The notes beneath the pieces were generated by a model, which saw only the letters and a list, made by a program, of their open reading frames with translations, was not told where the DNA came from and searched no databases. Of a DNA stretch of 64,000 nt, positions 1-12,479 are shown piece by piece. The position numbers and the translations under genes are program-made. The DNA is taken from positions 54,274,247 to 54,338,246 of the forward strand of contig NW_026262604.1 in the NCBI RefSeq assembly GCF_021869535.1, written 5' to 3'. This stretch comes from Mytilus californianus. Its lineage: Eukaryota > Mollusca > Bivalvia > Mytilida > Mytilidae. Each line of letters opens with the position of its first letter. Positions within the stretch are counted from its first letter, which is position 1.

Positions 1-319
1 ATTGTATGTTTGATTTCGATTAATAAGTTTGAATATCCTTTTGGTATAGTTTGCTTCTCTCAAACAGTTATTTATAGACATTAAATTATAACAAAATTCA
101 CAGAACAATAAAGGCATAAGACAAATGTAAACAAATGAAGGCGTAGTTCATTTCGCTCCTTGTAAAAAATGAGAAATAAAATTATGTCCCTCCCTATTAA
201 AGTACGATATTTAAGATTTGCCTTTCAAAATAGAAATCCTCGGGTCTAATGTTAATTATTATGCATTTTAGATGATAAAATTCCACCAAGTCTTTACGGT
301 TAGGCAATTATCAAAATAA

Positions 320-500
320 AAATAAGAAAACCATGGGACAACTCTCCATCAGGGACCAGATGACATAGAACTAACATCTATAAGTCACCATAAGACCTTC
401 AACAATGAACAAAACTCTTTCCGTATAGAAAGTTAAAAAGGCCCCGCAGTGACAAATGTTAAACAATTCAAACGAGAAAACTAACATTCTAGTAGAAATG
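320..500 (+). repeat. dispersed mussel repeat R1, 5'-degraded copy
   Basis: This stretch matches the other R1 copies (16646, 22770, 35005, 41450) in order: the GGGACAACTCTCCATC start, a CACC...ACCTTCAACAATGA block, then AAAAAGGCCCCGC and AACAATTCAAACGA. R1 is a family I recognise as abundant in Mytilus. No coding potential is evident. Confidence 0.7.
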
Positions 501-1015
501 TATTTGACTATAACATTGTTACATTGTTTTTTGTCTTCGATTTCATGGTTGTGATGAAACCTATATCCCTTTACTAGATCATGTTGATAAACCCATTCAC
601 TATACTTAATAAGTATCGTTCTTGTATTTGCATATATCTATTTTTTGTCTACATTTAATTGACTCTCGTCAAAAGTACAGTACACTAGGTATGCATTAAA
701 TTCAAGAAATAGGTATCAGAAATATACTAGATGATGATATTAGTATGGAATATCATGTCAGATTAAGTTATGAATCAAATTTTGGTCAGGCGATCTCTAA
801 AGACTGTTCTCTTTTTCTTGTTATGCTGAACCTTATTGGAACATAAAACCCAGCATAACAGGTACCTACTAGTTTTTTTAAGAGTTACAATTGAATGTCG
901 TATCGATAGAATAAAAACAAATGCAAAACGTTTTTGCTGCATATTATTGTACATTGATGAACATGCAGTAAACTATACCATCGTTTTTATAAATAAAAAT
1001 AATTTATCATTTTAG

Positions 1016-1116
1016 GTGACAGTAATAATCTAGATGATGTTACAGATTGTATACCAGCAAATTGTGGTCACGTTAATATGACACTTCGTACACATTATCT
1101 CTATAAAGTGAACTAA
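1016..1116 (+). CDS. possible terminal exon, unrecognised
   Basis: A clean acceptor (TTTATCATTTTAG) is followed by a phase-1 frame open for about 33 residues that includes DCIPANCGHVNMTL and then a TAA TAA double stop. Two cysteines and an N-glycosylation sequon (NMT) give it the look of a secreted or extracellular sequence. No partner exon is visible to the left because the window starts there, and the frame is short enough to be chance. I do not recognise a family. Confidence 0.2.
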
Positions 1117-1359
1117 TAACATTAATGTTTTGATCCTGATTTCACAGTTAATTGAACCCGGAACCGATTGACACATGTTCTGGTAAAACATGTGGCAGTT
1201 TCATGTAAAATGTTAATTTCTCGATCTCGAATGTATAATGAAATATTTTGCACCAGCTCAGGTTGAAAATTTGTCAATGTTTTTTTGCAATGGGATTTAG
1301 TATCATCATCACCGGTTCCAATGTATTGTTTCCATAGAACAGCTAATTCTAACGAGTTT

Positions 1360-1512
1360 CATAACGAGTGAGAATGGGATATCGCTTGATATCAACTAGA
1401 AATATTTAATTTCAATATAATAATAATCGAGCCTTTTGCTAGTAAATTATTACTGTTCAAATTAAATAACGACAATTGATATCAAGCGATATCCAATTCT
1501 CACGAGTTATTA
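1360..1512. mobile_element. palindromic MITE-like element, copy 1
   Basis: Two arms of about 38 bases are inverted repeats of each other: AACGAGTGAGAATGGGATAT on the left and the complement of ATATCCAATTCTCACGAG on the right, both running into TTGATATCA. An AT-rich spacer separates them. A relative with the same GATATCGCTTGATATCA core lies at 40295-40425. Such short palindromic elements are usually non-autonomous DNA transposons. No transposase is present. Confidence 0.65.
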
Positions 1513-2339
1513 GACATCTTATGGTTAACATTCTCATTGTCTTAAATTCAAAATTATTCCGCTGATTGTTGATCTAGTCCCTTGCACTAGCATACCGGTA
1601 TAACGTGAGATGTTTTGTTCAGATATCAAACTTTAGCATCAGACATTTTAATTTATTTGTATGCATAAGAATGTAATAGAGTTAGATAAAAAGAAGATTT
1701 TCATATGAAAAGTATGAGTGTTTTGTATATTACTGAAAAAATCATATATCACCGTTGCCATGGGCGAAATGTTCATTGTCTTAATCTTTGAAATTCATCA
1801 ATGACCTAACGAAGAGCCAATGAAAATGTCGTAATAGTGTCTCATGATGTTGGATAAGCCAAGAAACTTAAACACTTCTTTCTTATTACTTTTCGTATCA
1901 CACTCCTAGCTGTGTGATAGAAGAAATATATCTGCATGCGAGAAATAGATAACTGGCCACAACTATAAGAAATGTTATAATCATGTGCACGGGAGTGTGT
2001 TAATTATCCTTTTATAGATTTGTTTTATTGTTATCACTATATTTATTGATGTAACTTGCAAAAAATATAGTAAGATCCATATTTTTGCACTTCTGAATTC
2101 ACAAAACAAATGGTTCATCTGCATCGGTTATTTTTTATTTAATAGTTGTAAATCAGGCAGTTAGTTTTTATTTAGAACTGGTTTTTTTTTCCATGTCGGG
2201 CCAATTATAGATAACTGTACGATATGTGTTCTGCTCATTGTGTAAGATTTCGTTTTGTAGTTTTTAATAGTTATCTTATTGACAATCAGACCACATATCC
2301 TTATTTCTTACAAATGTTCTAACCCTTTTACACACATAA

Positions 2340-2415
2340 CTTTCATCAATGTCATATGGACCTTGATGAGTAGTTGCTCTATTTGCAACCATACCATATC
2401 CTTGTATTTATATGA
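2340..2415 (-). repeat. dispersed repeat R1, fragment
   Basis: On the minus strand this reads GGATATGGTATGGTTGCAAA followed by GAGCAACTAC. This matches the diverged 5' end of the R1 family (GATGTGGTATGATTGCCAAT, GAGACAACTATCC). Confidence 0.5.
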
Positions 2416-3950
2416 CATATAGACATCAGCATCTTTGAAAAATGACATTATACTTAATAAAATGAAATAGTTTATTAAAAATATTTACAATGAATATTAT
2501 ATACAGCAGTCATCATTAACACACATGTTGACATAAGGTTAAAATAGTATGAGTATGCAACCGAAATTGCAGAGTGTCTACGTCCTAGAATTATAGATGA
2601 TTACTGATTGCATCATCATACATACCAAAACTAGATTTAAAAAAAAACCACTTGCATCGAAACACAAATGCCAACTCAACATTTATGAATTTTGTAAACA
2701 TTTCGAAAATCTTTTTCTTTCTTGTTCACACGTCAGGTTATCAAAAATCCTTTGATTCAATAAAACTTTGGGTCTTATTAATTATGCCTGATCTTAAATT
2801 AGAAATGTTTGGTTATCAAAAAATGAAAACAGACTGCGCTGCAGTTGACACAATAAGAACAGCAGCGTTTTGTTTTTATATTTTTATAACTAGATTATCA
2901 TTTTTTCTAAACTAAGTGCATGTTCATAGAAATTATTTGCATACAAAGACAAAATTCAAAGAACAACACACTCTAGACAGCCAAACTTGGTACAAAATAA
3001 TGATAATCAAGTTATACAAGCACACACCTCCCACGTTCACCTATTCAGATCTTATGTTGTAATTCAAAACGCACTATAAAAATCCTGCACATTCAAGCTC
3101 CCAAACGTTTTGACGACTTAATTGAAAAAGGCAAAATTATAATTGAAATTGACAGTGTTTTAGGGAAGACATGTAATAATCAAGAGAGAGTTAGACCATC
3201 GTCTGAAATAACCATTCTAACCGAAGAAAGTATTACATATTTATGATGGAAGCCCTTGCTAACCCATGTTTAAATGTCAATGAAGTTCTTCGGTAATAAC
3301 ATAGAAGTTAAGATGCGAAATATCGTCTAAAACTGTTTTTGTACGAGAAATATTTGAAAATTTTATTTACCTTTATATTTAAAAATAATATTCTTATGAG
3401 GTTCTTCGTGTTCAGCAATTACATGTGACAAACATATCAATATACCTTCTTTTACACGATAATTAATACGATAAATTGAATGTTAACGTGATCACAATGT
3501 TAAACCTAAAAACTAAACAAAAACGACATTTCACCACATCTGGTCATTATGAATACTCTTATCTTACCTTTGGTTTATATTCTAACTGTTTCAACCTTGT
3601 ATGCATTTTCTTCCTTTGGGTTGATCAAACAGGTTATTGTTTTGACAACTCAAACATTAGGCGAGTATACTACATCTAAATGACAGCGGTGATTTCTTAG
3701 TACAGTTAAAAAAATGTTATAAACACAGAATGTATATACAATGGGATGATATCTTGGTTTGAAATATATAACTTTAACAGAATCGTCTAATGTGCAATTT
3801 TCTTTTTTGTCGCGCGCTAATAACACCCAAAACACCTACATACACACATATTAAACCAATAACCAATATAAGATATTAAAACAAGTTTGTACTTATTAGA
3901 ATAAGTCATTTGAGTCATAAATCATAAAAATGAATCGGACGTCTTCATTT

Positions 3951-4428
3951 TTAGTTGTAAACAGGGTCTGTCTTGTTGTTTAGTGACTGACGATAGTTCC
4001 CAGATACATCGTAGTCATCATCTGTAATTCTTATGCGTATAACGCCGTAATCACCATCGCAGGTGTCATGAACAGTATTGTGTACTGTGTGATCATACAT
4101 GACGTCTGAATCATCCATAGTATTCCGAAGATGTGAATACGTAGTTGAGTCTTCCTTTATTACACCATCATTTGTCAGGATACTCCGTTTTTGTGCATGG
4201 CATAGTTTAACGTCATGGGAATGCAAATTATCATCTGTCCTGTTGTCTAAATTAATGTCATGTGATGTTGCAAGATATATGGCATCAGGTGAATTCATGA
4301 AGTAAGATTGTTCGTAATTCTCTGGTTCTCTTTGTCTTTTAGTAATATCACAAGTTGGGTTTAATTTTGTAATCACCTTGTTCTTGTTTGTCCTCTGTGC
4401 ATTGCGCCAGTCACTACAGTTGCGTCTC
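3951..4428 (-). CDS. receptor 1 terminal exon: tyrosine-rich cytoplasmic tail
   Basis: The acceptor CCGTTTGTAG precedes the exon. One base completes the arginine codon begun in the transmembrane exon, then about 159 residues run to TAA. The start is basic (RRRNCSDWRNAQR), as expected just inside the membrane. The rest is Asp/Asn/Thr-rich with tyrosines in NYEQSYF, TYSHL, MYDHT, DYGVI, DYDVS, NYRQS and the C-terminal DPVYN. The block TYSHL, then DDSD, then YDH(T/S), then DYD and VYN at the end is shared with the receptor 2 tail (35982-36489). Comparable TY(S/N)HL and DDTYDH motifs occur, to my knowledge, in tails of bivalve scavenger and MEGF10-like receptors. Where receptor 2 has NPTY, this tail reads NPTC, so a potential PTB/endocytosis motif is missing. 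SH2-type signalling is inferred from the motifs, not shown. Confidence 0.85.
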
Positions 4429-5135
4429 CTACAAACGGAAAATTAAATCTTATTATATTCGAGTGTAATGTATGTTTAAGCGAAACATTTCATTTAGTTA
4501 CGTGCATTATATTTTGTTTTACTTTTTACTGCAAGTCTTAAAAATGAAGAAAATGGAGGTAACGTTAGCTACTATTGATTTTCCCGCTCTTTTATTTCAA
4601 AAAGTTTGAAGAAATGTAATTTGTTTAATAAATACAACCAAAAGAATATCGATTACTGATATAATATACACCAAGATATAAAAAGAAAAAAAATGCGTTT
4701 ACGTTTGGTTTAAATGTCTCGAGCTATGTAGTTTTGTCAGTTTATCTATCTTTGTCAAACAAGTAAAATTAAAAAAAAACACATAGTTTATTAGTCTGCT
4801 TTTCTTCAATACTTTGGTTAGTTAAAAAGATGAAATAATATATATTATCGCTATGTTTGTAAGTTGTGGTAAAAAAAAATACTTTTCTTTCTCCGGGCCT
4901 TTACTGATTACACTATTATATGTATTGCGCATTTGTTCCCATTCTGGACATATATCGCATGTTTGCATTTGAACATTAAGTAAACAAATATTCGATGCAG
5001 TCTTGTCTAAATTGTCGTACTTAAAGTTGTTTTACGTTTCATTATTATTTTAAATTCACTGATAACCTATCTGCTGACTTTAAAATATTGTCAAAATCTG
5101 TACCACACAGAGAAATACGTTTGACTCGATCATAC

Positions 5136-5220
5136 CTTAGTACAACAACTCCAACAATAATGCATATGATGAGTAACACGCCTACTCTTCCTCCAACAAT
5201 AAAAGCATAGGTCGGAATAC
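5136..5220 (-). CDS. receptor 1 transmembrane exon
   Basis: This 85-nt exon lies between the acceptor TTTTTATAG and the donor GTATGA. It enters in phase 1 and leaves in phase 2. It encodes GIPTYAFIVGG followed by a hydrophobic run (VGVLLIICIIVGVVVL) and a stop-transfer arginine completed across the intron. It is the equivalent of the 73-nt receptor 2 exon at 38492-38564, which has the same phases and a similar glycine-rich entry. It predicts a type I single-pass protein with the C-terminal tail in the cytoplasm. Confidence 0.85.
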
Positions 5221-5371
5221 CTATAAAAATAACGTCAAAATACATATGAACATATAAGTAAATATTAAATAATACGGTATCCAAAGGTTTAAATCAATTA
5301 TAGTCTTTTCGTATCATAACCATTTGTAACATCCATTTTGTATCAAAACTGTTCCTTACCATGACCTTGTC

Positions 5372-5535
5372 ATATGAAACAGTTATATGTGTGCCATGTT
5401 TAAGATAATAAGCATGACATTTCGTACTACATGAAAGAATTATATGTGTGTCTTATCGTACTATATGGAAGAATTATATGTGTGCATTATCGTACCATAT
5501 GCAAGACTTAAATGTATGCAGTTTCGTACTGTATA
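5372..5535. repeat. tandem repeat, about 41-bp unit, four copies
   Basis: Successive units share ATATGTGTG, a TTATCGTAC or TTTCGTAC block, and ATATG(A/G)AAGAATT. It lies in the intron just 5' of the receptor 1 transmembrane exon. Units have diverged by several bases. Confidence 0.7.
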
Positions 5536-5971
5536 GGGAAATCAAATTGTTATTATGTAAATTTATCTAAGAACCTGTGTTTACCTTTTATTTGTTTTTA
5601 ATAAATCTGGTTTTTTTTTAAATGAACAGAAATCAATGTTGGAACAAGTTTCACTGATTTACACAATAAACAATGGTTCAAAATAGTAAATATGTGTTTA
5701 TACTGGTTTAATCTTCACATCGACTTTTAAAGTAGAAAACTTGAATGATGAATAAGTACCGTAACGTGCAAAGAGAAATATGACAAAAGGGGAATTTAAA
5801 GCATAGCTACATTTATCTAAGGTAATCATTACTTGAGGGCGTTGAAACTTTTTTTTTCTTGGTTATTTTTTTAATCAGTATCGAGAGAATGTAAGAAAAT
5901 TTGTTTCAAACCAGGACAAATTCTTAAGGTCATTCTAAACAAATATGGAACAATCTCACAAATTTGCCTAC

Positions 5972-6016
5972 CATTGGATTTCACATTTCTGTCATGGCCT
6001 GGTATGCTATAGCCAC
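5972..6016 (-). CDS. receptor 1 stalk microexon (45 nt)
   Basis: The acceptor CTTTTTTCAG and donor GTAGGC bracket a phase 1-1 exon coding for GGYSIPGHDRNVKSN. It is the last stalk unit before the transmembrane exon. The core P-x-x-D-R-x-x-x-S-(N/H)-G matches the microexons at 6633, 9309, 14891 and 15514. A copy of the same 45-nt length at 14688 lacks an acceptor. Such a short proline-, glycine- and serine-containing unit probably forms a flexible juxtamembrane stalk. Confidence 0.7.
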
Positions 6017-6174
6017 CTGAAAAAAGATATCTCAAAAATATAAAATGATATATTTTACTGTAAGTGAAATACTTAACAAGCACAAGCAAAAAAAGCAAAA
6101 AAAAAAAAACTCATTTAACAAAACAAAATTTTAGGAGTTATTTGGACAAATATATAATCACTAAATTAATCTAC

Positions 6175-6191
6175 CATGATATTTTGTCCTT
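6175..6191 (-). pseudogene. degraded stalk microexon
   Basis: The stretch matches the 3' half of the microexon at 14891 (AGAAGGACAA...CATG followed by the GTAG donor) and sits 203 bases from the 45-nt unit, exactly the spacing in the paralogous block at 14688-14929. The 5' half is replaced by unrelated sequence. The only AG available gives a 17-nt piece that would break the frame. I read it as a dead exon left after duplication of the block. Confidence 0.5.
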
Positions 6192-6632
6192 CTGACAACA
6201 AGTATACTCATCACGTGGTGGAATTGTGTTTACCCTAACAAAGTCATACGTAACATACCACATTGGATTTGTATGAGTTTCTGGACTGAGAAATAAAACG
6301 TTTTCGAATGCATGAATTATTTACACGAATTGGATTCTTAAGATTACCGAATCTTGTATTATCAATGAAAATGAGACCTATCAAAGATCAGTAATCCACT
6401 GAAAACTATTCAGTTAACAACAAAAGCTTTAAGATATGAACAAAAAATTGAAGAGATTTCTATCCAGTGCAGCATTGTGGTTATGTTTTAAAAAGACGAA
6501 AAGCTAACACATTAAAAGTACGGATAATACGCAAAAACTATAACGGAAAATCCCTTAAAAAAAACCATAAACAAACAAAAACAGTATGAAGAGGTTTTTT
6601 GGACCAAACATTTTATTATCAAATCAACCTAC

Positions 6633-6671
6633 CATGAGATTCCGTACTTCTGTTATCAACTGGTTTGAAAA
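6633..6671 (-). CDS. receptor 1 stalk microexon
   Basis: The donor GTAGGT follows TCTCATG. The 39-nt reading uses the acceptor ATTTGAG and codes for VFKPVDNRSTESH in phase 1-1. An alternative acceptor 12 nt downstream (AAACCAG) would give a 27-nt exon in the same phase, so both keep the frame. Which one is used cannot be told from the sequence. The motif PVDNRSTESHG is close to those of the units at 9309 and 15514. Confidence 0.6.
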
Positions 6672-9308
6672 CTCAAATAACAATGATATTATAAACATAA
6701 AACATATTTATTTTGCAATTTCATTGTTTGATAATGTACATAGCGATGCTGCATGCTGCATGCGACTATTATCTCACAACATCTTAAAAAAAACCCTCGT
6801 AAGTCATTATTATTTTAGTACAATTTAGGATCATTTTCATCGAAAGATTTTTTGTGAAACCAAATTGAATGCCAAAATGTAAACCTGAAGCATTTTGCTA
6901 AACGCAACCTAAAATATATATATTATATTCAAATTAATATTTTGTGAATTTCACTGCACAACAATACAGCAAATAAGGTACATTTAATGAATAAGTAATC
7001 AACAATACTGTAAACATTCTTCAGATACCAAAAAGCTTTAAGATATAATAAAACATTGATGAGGTTATTGTCTTAGCACAGGGACTTGCATATATGACGG
7101 GGTTAAAGTAATCTTTGAACATAGTAATACCTACTACTTTTCTACGATATAAGATATGCCTGGATTGACCCTTTTACATATGTGGCTACTTAAAGTTGGT
7201 GAATCTTTTAGTGTCAACATAAACTAATCTTTGACCAATTGTCCAGTTCAGTATTGGTTAATTTTTATACAAGGGCTTAATGTTGACAAAGGATAAATCA
7301 ACAAGAACAAACGCACAAAAAGTAGCAAGAAACAAAGACTCGTTTGTTGATCAATTAAAACAAAACCGTTGAGAGGTATTGAAGGTCTTTGCACTTGAGA
7401 AATCACAATTAATTGTTGATACTTAAAGTTGAAATGAACTTTATTAAGGATATATCAAAGCAAGCCATGCAAACAGAGATTTGCAACAGGGAGGTACATT
7501 GCTTGATTTGAAATGATTATTAAAAAATTGTAAAAAAAAGTATATAAAAGTTTAAGTCATATGAAACGACTTTCTTAAAATTATTATGTTAAGGAAAATA
7601 TTGAACCAATGCATGTAGATATACTGAACTAAGTCTTCTATGCACGATGTTTGATATTTATTCCGAATCTATAACGTATAATCGGCAAAACTTTGTCATT
7701 CTGTGAAAAACTGGCTTGCTAAATAACTTTCGGATATATTGCCAAATTTTGCTGAATATGAATTTTATGAACAATAAACACATAATCATGGAGCACGTTA
7801 CAATTAAGTAAGATAATAGACATGCAATAGAGCGGTGTTTTTTTTTTTTATTTTTCCATGCATTTTCATTTGTAGTTTTGTCTTTGTCATAACGCTGCAG
7901 TTGTTTAATGATTATAGACATTATTTGTTTTATTTCAAAATCAATTAACACTATCTGACATTAACGTTTGTTTACTGTTTTCATAATTGGTTTCCCTTCG
8001 CACTTGCGCTGTGCGGTTGTCGAAGTACCGACGAGAGGTCTCGTGGTTTAGCTCACCGCAAACCGAAAAGCTATCGACGAACTAGAGTACGGGAGAATTT
8101 AATAGCAGTTCATTTCTGAAATTTTCATAAGACAAAGAATGTTCTTTGAAAAAAAATCAATTTACACGTGTTTTATAGTTAAACTTTGCCATTCAGGTTT
8201 ACACGTATTCAACTTTATTTTCAGATTAGAATTATCCTATGACTTTAAATACTTGAGGTTACTTAAGAACCCTTGTTAAAAATATATTTTATTTATAAAA
8301 AAAAATATATCAAATACAAACAGGACCGTATATTTTTTGGGTTTCTCAGATAAGAAGTACCTGTTTTTGTACTACTTAACTTCCTAGAATCAGTGCGCTT
8401 GACTATGCAATTATAGATATGTTGAATTTTTCAGCACAAGCCAACGTTAACAAAATGTTTTCACTAAAAGTTGAATATGTTTTATATACCTGACGTTTTA
8501 CTATAAAACAAGTGTACGTGAACTTTAATATTATTACCTTGGTATTATTAAAATCTTCATACATGTATTGCTATTCAATTATTTTCTTCCTGTACTCTTA
8601 CTCGCCGATATTTGTTCCGTATGCAGTGACTTTAACTACGAGATCTCTCGTTAGAATGTCTGCCATCGTACATATCGCAAGTGCGAGGAGAAAACCGTGA
8701 TGAAAGAATGTAATAAAACGTGCACTGGAAGGTAAAAAGTAATAACTGGTTTTTAAATAACAAATTTAATATACCAAAAACATTTAACAACTGTTAATGA
8801 ACAGTTTCATTAACAAATGGGAACGCATGGAAAGTACAAAAAAAAATGTCGTGGCTCTATCAATCCACTTATTGTGCACGCACTCCATATGCTCTGTGTT
8901 GATTGTTTATTAATGTCAAGATCAGGTAAACTTCGGCAACAAACCGAAAGGTAATTAGCTTGCGATCAACAGTCACTGAATGAAATATTACTTGTCGATA
9001 ATACGTTATAGAATCGTAATAAATGTTAAAAAAAAACGCGCAAAGAGTACTTAATTTAGTATTTAATCATGCATTGGTTCAATAATTTCGATAACATTAT
9101 AATTAAACTCATTTCATATGTCATATTTCATAGATCGCTTCTGTCCAGATTGACCTTAGGATGTAACGAACAACTAAAAGTATATATTTTTGTTGAAAAC
9201 TTTTTTGTTTCGGAGGAGAATCACACACAGAAATAACAAGCAATTAGCATAGCAGAACATTACAGAACATAACGCAAAGCAAACAAAATTATTGGAAAAT
9301 TAACCTAC

Positions 9309-9347
9309 CATGAGATTTCGTACTTCTGTCATCAACTGGTATGCCAC
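9309..9347 (-). CDS. receptor 1 stalk microexon
   Basis: A 39-nt phase 1-1 exon has the acceptor GTTATTTCAG and donor GTAGGT and codes for GGIPVDDRSTKSH. It is the clearest example of the repeated unit, whose consensus I read as (G/F/L)(I/K/L)PV(D/N)(D/N/G)RSTESHG. It lies alone, between the two larger duplicated blocks at 5972-7100 and 14640-15960. Confidence 0.7.
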
Positions 9348-9399
9348 CTGAAATAACAATGATTTTTAAGTTAGATTCACTGTATACCGCCATCTAGGC

Positions 9400-9960
9400 T
9401 TGTATCATAGCAGTACGCAATCGATCTAGTTATTTGCCTAAATCTGCAAATTTTGAGACAGATTTGTAATTTATGCCTAAGACTGTTTATTTGTATAAAG
9501 AAAAATAAGTGATGTATTGCATGATCCGAAATGTTTAAACAAATATTTGAGTTTTGTTGAATCAATTTTTCAACATAGCCATTTAAGGGGAGATAGCTCT
9601 CATAGTACAACATTGATACTGGAATGATAGTGAAATTTTCATTGTTTACTTGTAGCAAGAAAATAAGTTCGGTGACATCATTTTTTATATGTATTTTCTT
9701 AAAGCATATTATAAATACTATCTCATATTTTATTTAAAAATTCTATCTCATAGATTTCCTTTTATTCACAAAAATGTGTTTTTTCATGAACAATCTATGG
9801 AAATTTTGGCAATTTTGCACGATTTGTAGCTTGCAAAATAGCACGGTGACCCATATATTTCATGATATTTTTGAAAACAAGCATGGTAAAATCTTCATTT
9901 TGTCAAAGTATAAGAAAATTCTATCTGAGGAAACATATACCGATGATCCACCTGAAGACA
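9400..9960. repeat. intronic sequence shared with receptor 2 intron
   Basis: This segment and 37080-37650 align over several hundred bases: AAATAGCAGT...GCA early, then AAAGAAAAATAAGT, ACTTGTAGCAAGAAAA, AGCATATTA, CATGAACAAT and CACGGTGACCCATA in the same order and orientation. In receptor 1 it lies 5' of a microexon, in receptor 2 between the transmembrane and tail exons. It is therefore either a dispersed repeat or sequence carried during a rearranged gene duplication. Confidence 0.65.
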
Positions 9961-10309
9961 TAAAATATATGTGAAATTTCACTTCTTGTTTGATGATATA
10001 CATATTCTTCTGCATAAAAGACAGAATAATTGATACGTTTGAATCTGTCCATTGCTAGTAGGGTAATAACAAAATTGACCGCCTTAATAGTAAACCTGTA
10101 ACATTGTCCTAGACACAACCACAGACATAATCCATTGTATATTTCATTACACTATAGTAAAAAAAAAAGATTCATTTAATGAACAAATCAGTAAAACGTA
10201 AACAAATAATGTGATAGGGTATTTCTTAAAAAGCGATTAATCTATTGTTTATCAACATAGAACTGAGAATACACTATATAATTAATAAAATAAATTACCC
10301 GGCCATTTT

Positions 10310-10600
10310 TATTTATTAAAGGCAAATAGTCCAGCAGCTAAGTCATTTTTTTTTTGCATAATTGATCATTTTATGGTAAAAGCATAAATCTTTGCACGTA
10401 TTGTTAAAATGATACTAACATGACTAATGAACATTTTTGGATATAAAGCCATATATAACAACAGATGGCCGAGATAAGGTACTGAGATTGTAACACCATA
10501 CACATACCAAGAGTTCGGTACATATTCAAGTATCGTATCAAACGAAAGCCTTGAGTATTAGCTCTTTGAATATTATCAGGTTTTGTAACTTCAGTGTTTT
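10310..10600. repeat. direct repeat, copy a
   Basis: Shares GTCCAGCAGCTAAGTC, then TAAAAGCATAAATCTTTGCAC, then GAGTTCGGTACATATTCAAG with the segment at 13385-13700 in the same orientation, about 3.07 kb apart. Both lie in the same receptor 1 intron. It does not show LTR ends and has no coding capacity. Confidence 0.6.
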
Positions 10601-12479
10601 ACAATTATTCTCACAATTGAAATATATACTAAAATATACTCCTACCCCCATGTAAAATTGTCAAAAATGCCAAAACAGTTCTGTCACTTGTGAATATAAC
10701 CATAAATGTAACACACTATTGTGATTTGATGTATTTTGCACAATAATCGACAATAGTATCACTATCTTTCAAACTTTTCAATTAGAAACTTCACAGATTA
10801 ACAACTTAAATACTTCAACCGAAGTATAACCTTGCAAAAAGAGTTAGTAACTATGACTTTCTTAATATGCTCATATTCATCCTGTCAACATCAAAATATA
10901 TAATTATGTTGTATCCAAAACTTCTGGGTTTCCCATGTGCAGAAATAAAACATACTTTTTTCAAACCCCAGCGATATCTTATTTGATAATATAAAAATGT
11001 ATTAAAAATGAAAAATATTACCCTTACTCATGCAAAATCTGAGCAAAAAAAGGTTATAAATTATCCAAAGGCTAAATACACACAATGAAACAATAATTTG
11101 GTTTAGAAGATTTAAAGTTTATTTTGTAAACAGAGAAATTAAATTTGAGCAAAAATACAAAAATAGGACTAGTCATGGCTTAAATTTACACAACTTAACA
11201 ATAATTTGATCAAATTATTAGCATTTATATTGAATCCATATATTCTAAGTAGTCTAAGTGCAGAGTGTCTAAAGTCACATGAAATATAATAGCCCAGTCC
11301 CAAACATATACATGCATGTATAAATCATCAAACTTTTGAGGTAGGGTATTATTTTCAATTTCGTTGTGATTTAACCTGCAGAATTAATAAAAAAAAATCG
11401 TGTTTTATAGCACTCCAATACATTAATGATTCATTGATACCATCATATTCTATGTTAACAAATGCATTTAATTCTCGGAAAAGTGAACAGGCAAAATTTT
11501 GGATAATCTGAAAATTTTGAAAAAAATTGAAATGGTCTTTCTTTAAAATTTTGCCGTTACATAAATGTAGTTGAACAATATTGGATACTTTAAATATAGG
11601 TATTTGATTTAAATGAAAGAAATTTGAATGAATTTGAAATTAAGTTTTAATGATTTCAAGCCATTTTCGATTATTTATTTTTATATTTTTGCTCCAATTG
11701 TATGCTGTTGGGGTAATATTTTCCGTTTTAAAAATATTTCGATTCACATATAACTTGATGTCCTATGCTTATGAGACATCAAAATCATATTTTCATCTAA
11801 GAAATTATTATTTTCGGAATAACATAAGTATTTCGAGTTCAGACGGATAAAAATGACACATTTTGAAATATCTGAGATATTTGAAAAATCAGAAATTGTT
11901 TGTTTTAAAGAAAATAAGTGTAAATAGTCTAGAGTAATGATAATGCATGTGTTTCATTTAGATGCGAGTACTGTAATTTGAACCAACACATTATCTAGAT
12001 ATGTGATTTTATCCTTCATTAGTCGAATTTGTATGTTTCTGTTCAAATTTGCAAAGGGTAGGAGTAATATTTTATATTGCCGTAATGAATTGTACAAGAA
12101 CATGATAGCTCTCTGGGGTTCAGAAGATGTCAAATACATTGTTGCATGCAATATGGCCAAATCTTCAATGTTACCTTTCAAAAGTATAAAAATAATAAAC
12201 TTTATACAGTCTGGAGAATCTATAAAACTAAAAGTTTCCTCATTTTCAAAACTGAAGCAACATAAATAAAGGCAACGGTAGTATATCGTTGACAGAGACA
12301 GGACAGAGAAACACATAAATAAATAATATAATAGTACATAAATGGTATAAATCATTTTAGATGGTTGAATAAACATATGTTGTATATGAATACTACTGAT
12401 TTTTACCAGGTAATTTTAAGTCGAATAAATAATGGTGTTAAATTCATAGTTTTGTGTTAAAATATGTTGGGGTAGGGGT

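Larger units (their letters stand above)
1..3950. other. intergenic DNA 3' of receptor 1
   Basis: No convincing gene is visible here. The stretch is AT-rich and contains a fragment of the common mussel repeat (320-500), a palindromic MITE-like element (1360-1512), a second repeat fragment (2340-2415) and one weak exon candidate (1016-1116). The scattered short open frames have no recognisable motifs and look like chance. An AATAAA on the minus strand at 3361-3366 lies about 590 bases past the receptor 1 stop and could serve its polyadenylation, but many such hexamers occur by chance in DNA this AT-rich. Confidence 0.5.

Noticed and set aside
7658-7951. 97-codon minus-strand frame with a hydrophobic stretch
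   Set aside because: It is lysine- and isoleucine-rich as expected from AT-rich DNA, lies in a receptor 1 intron and has no motif or phased splice sites.
11954-12376. 140-codon minus-strand frame
   Set aside because: It overlaps a plus-strand frame in the same place and runs into sequence repeated at 12875-12920, so it looks like repeat or chance, without a recognisable domain.
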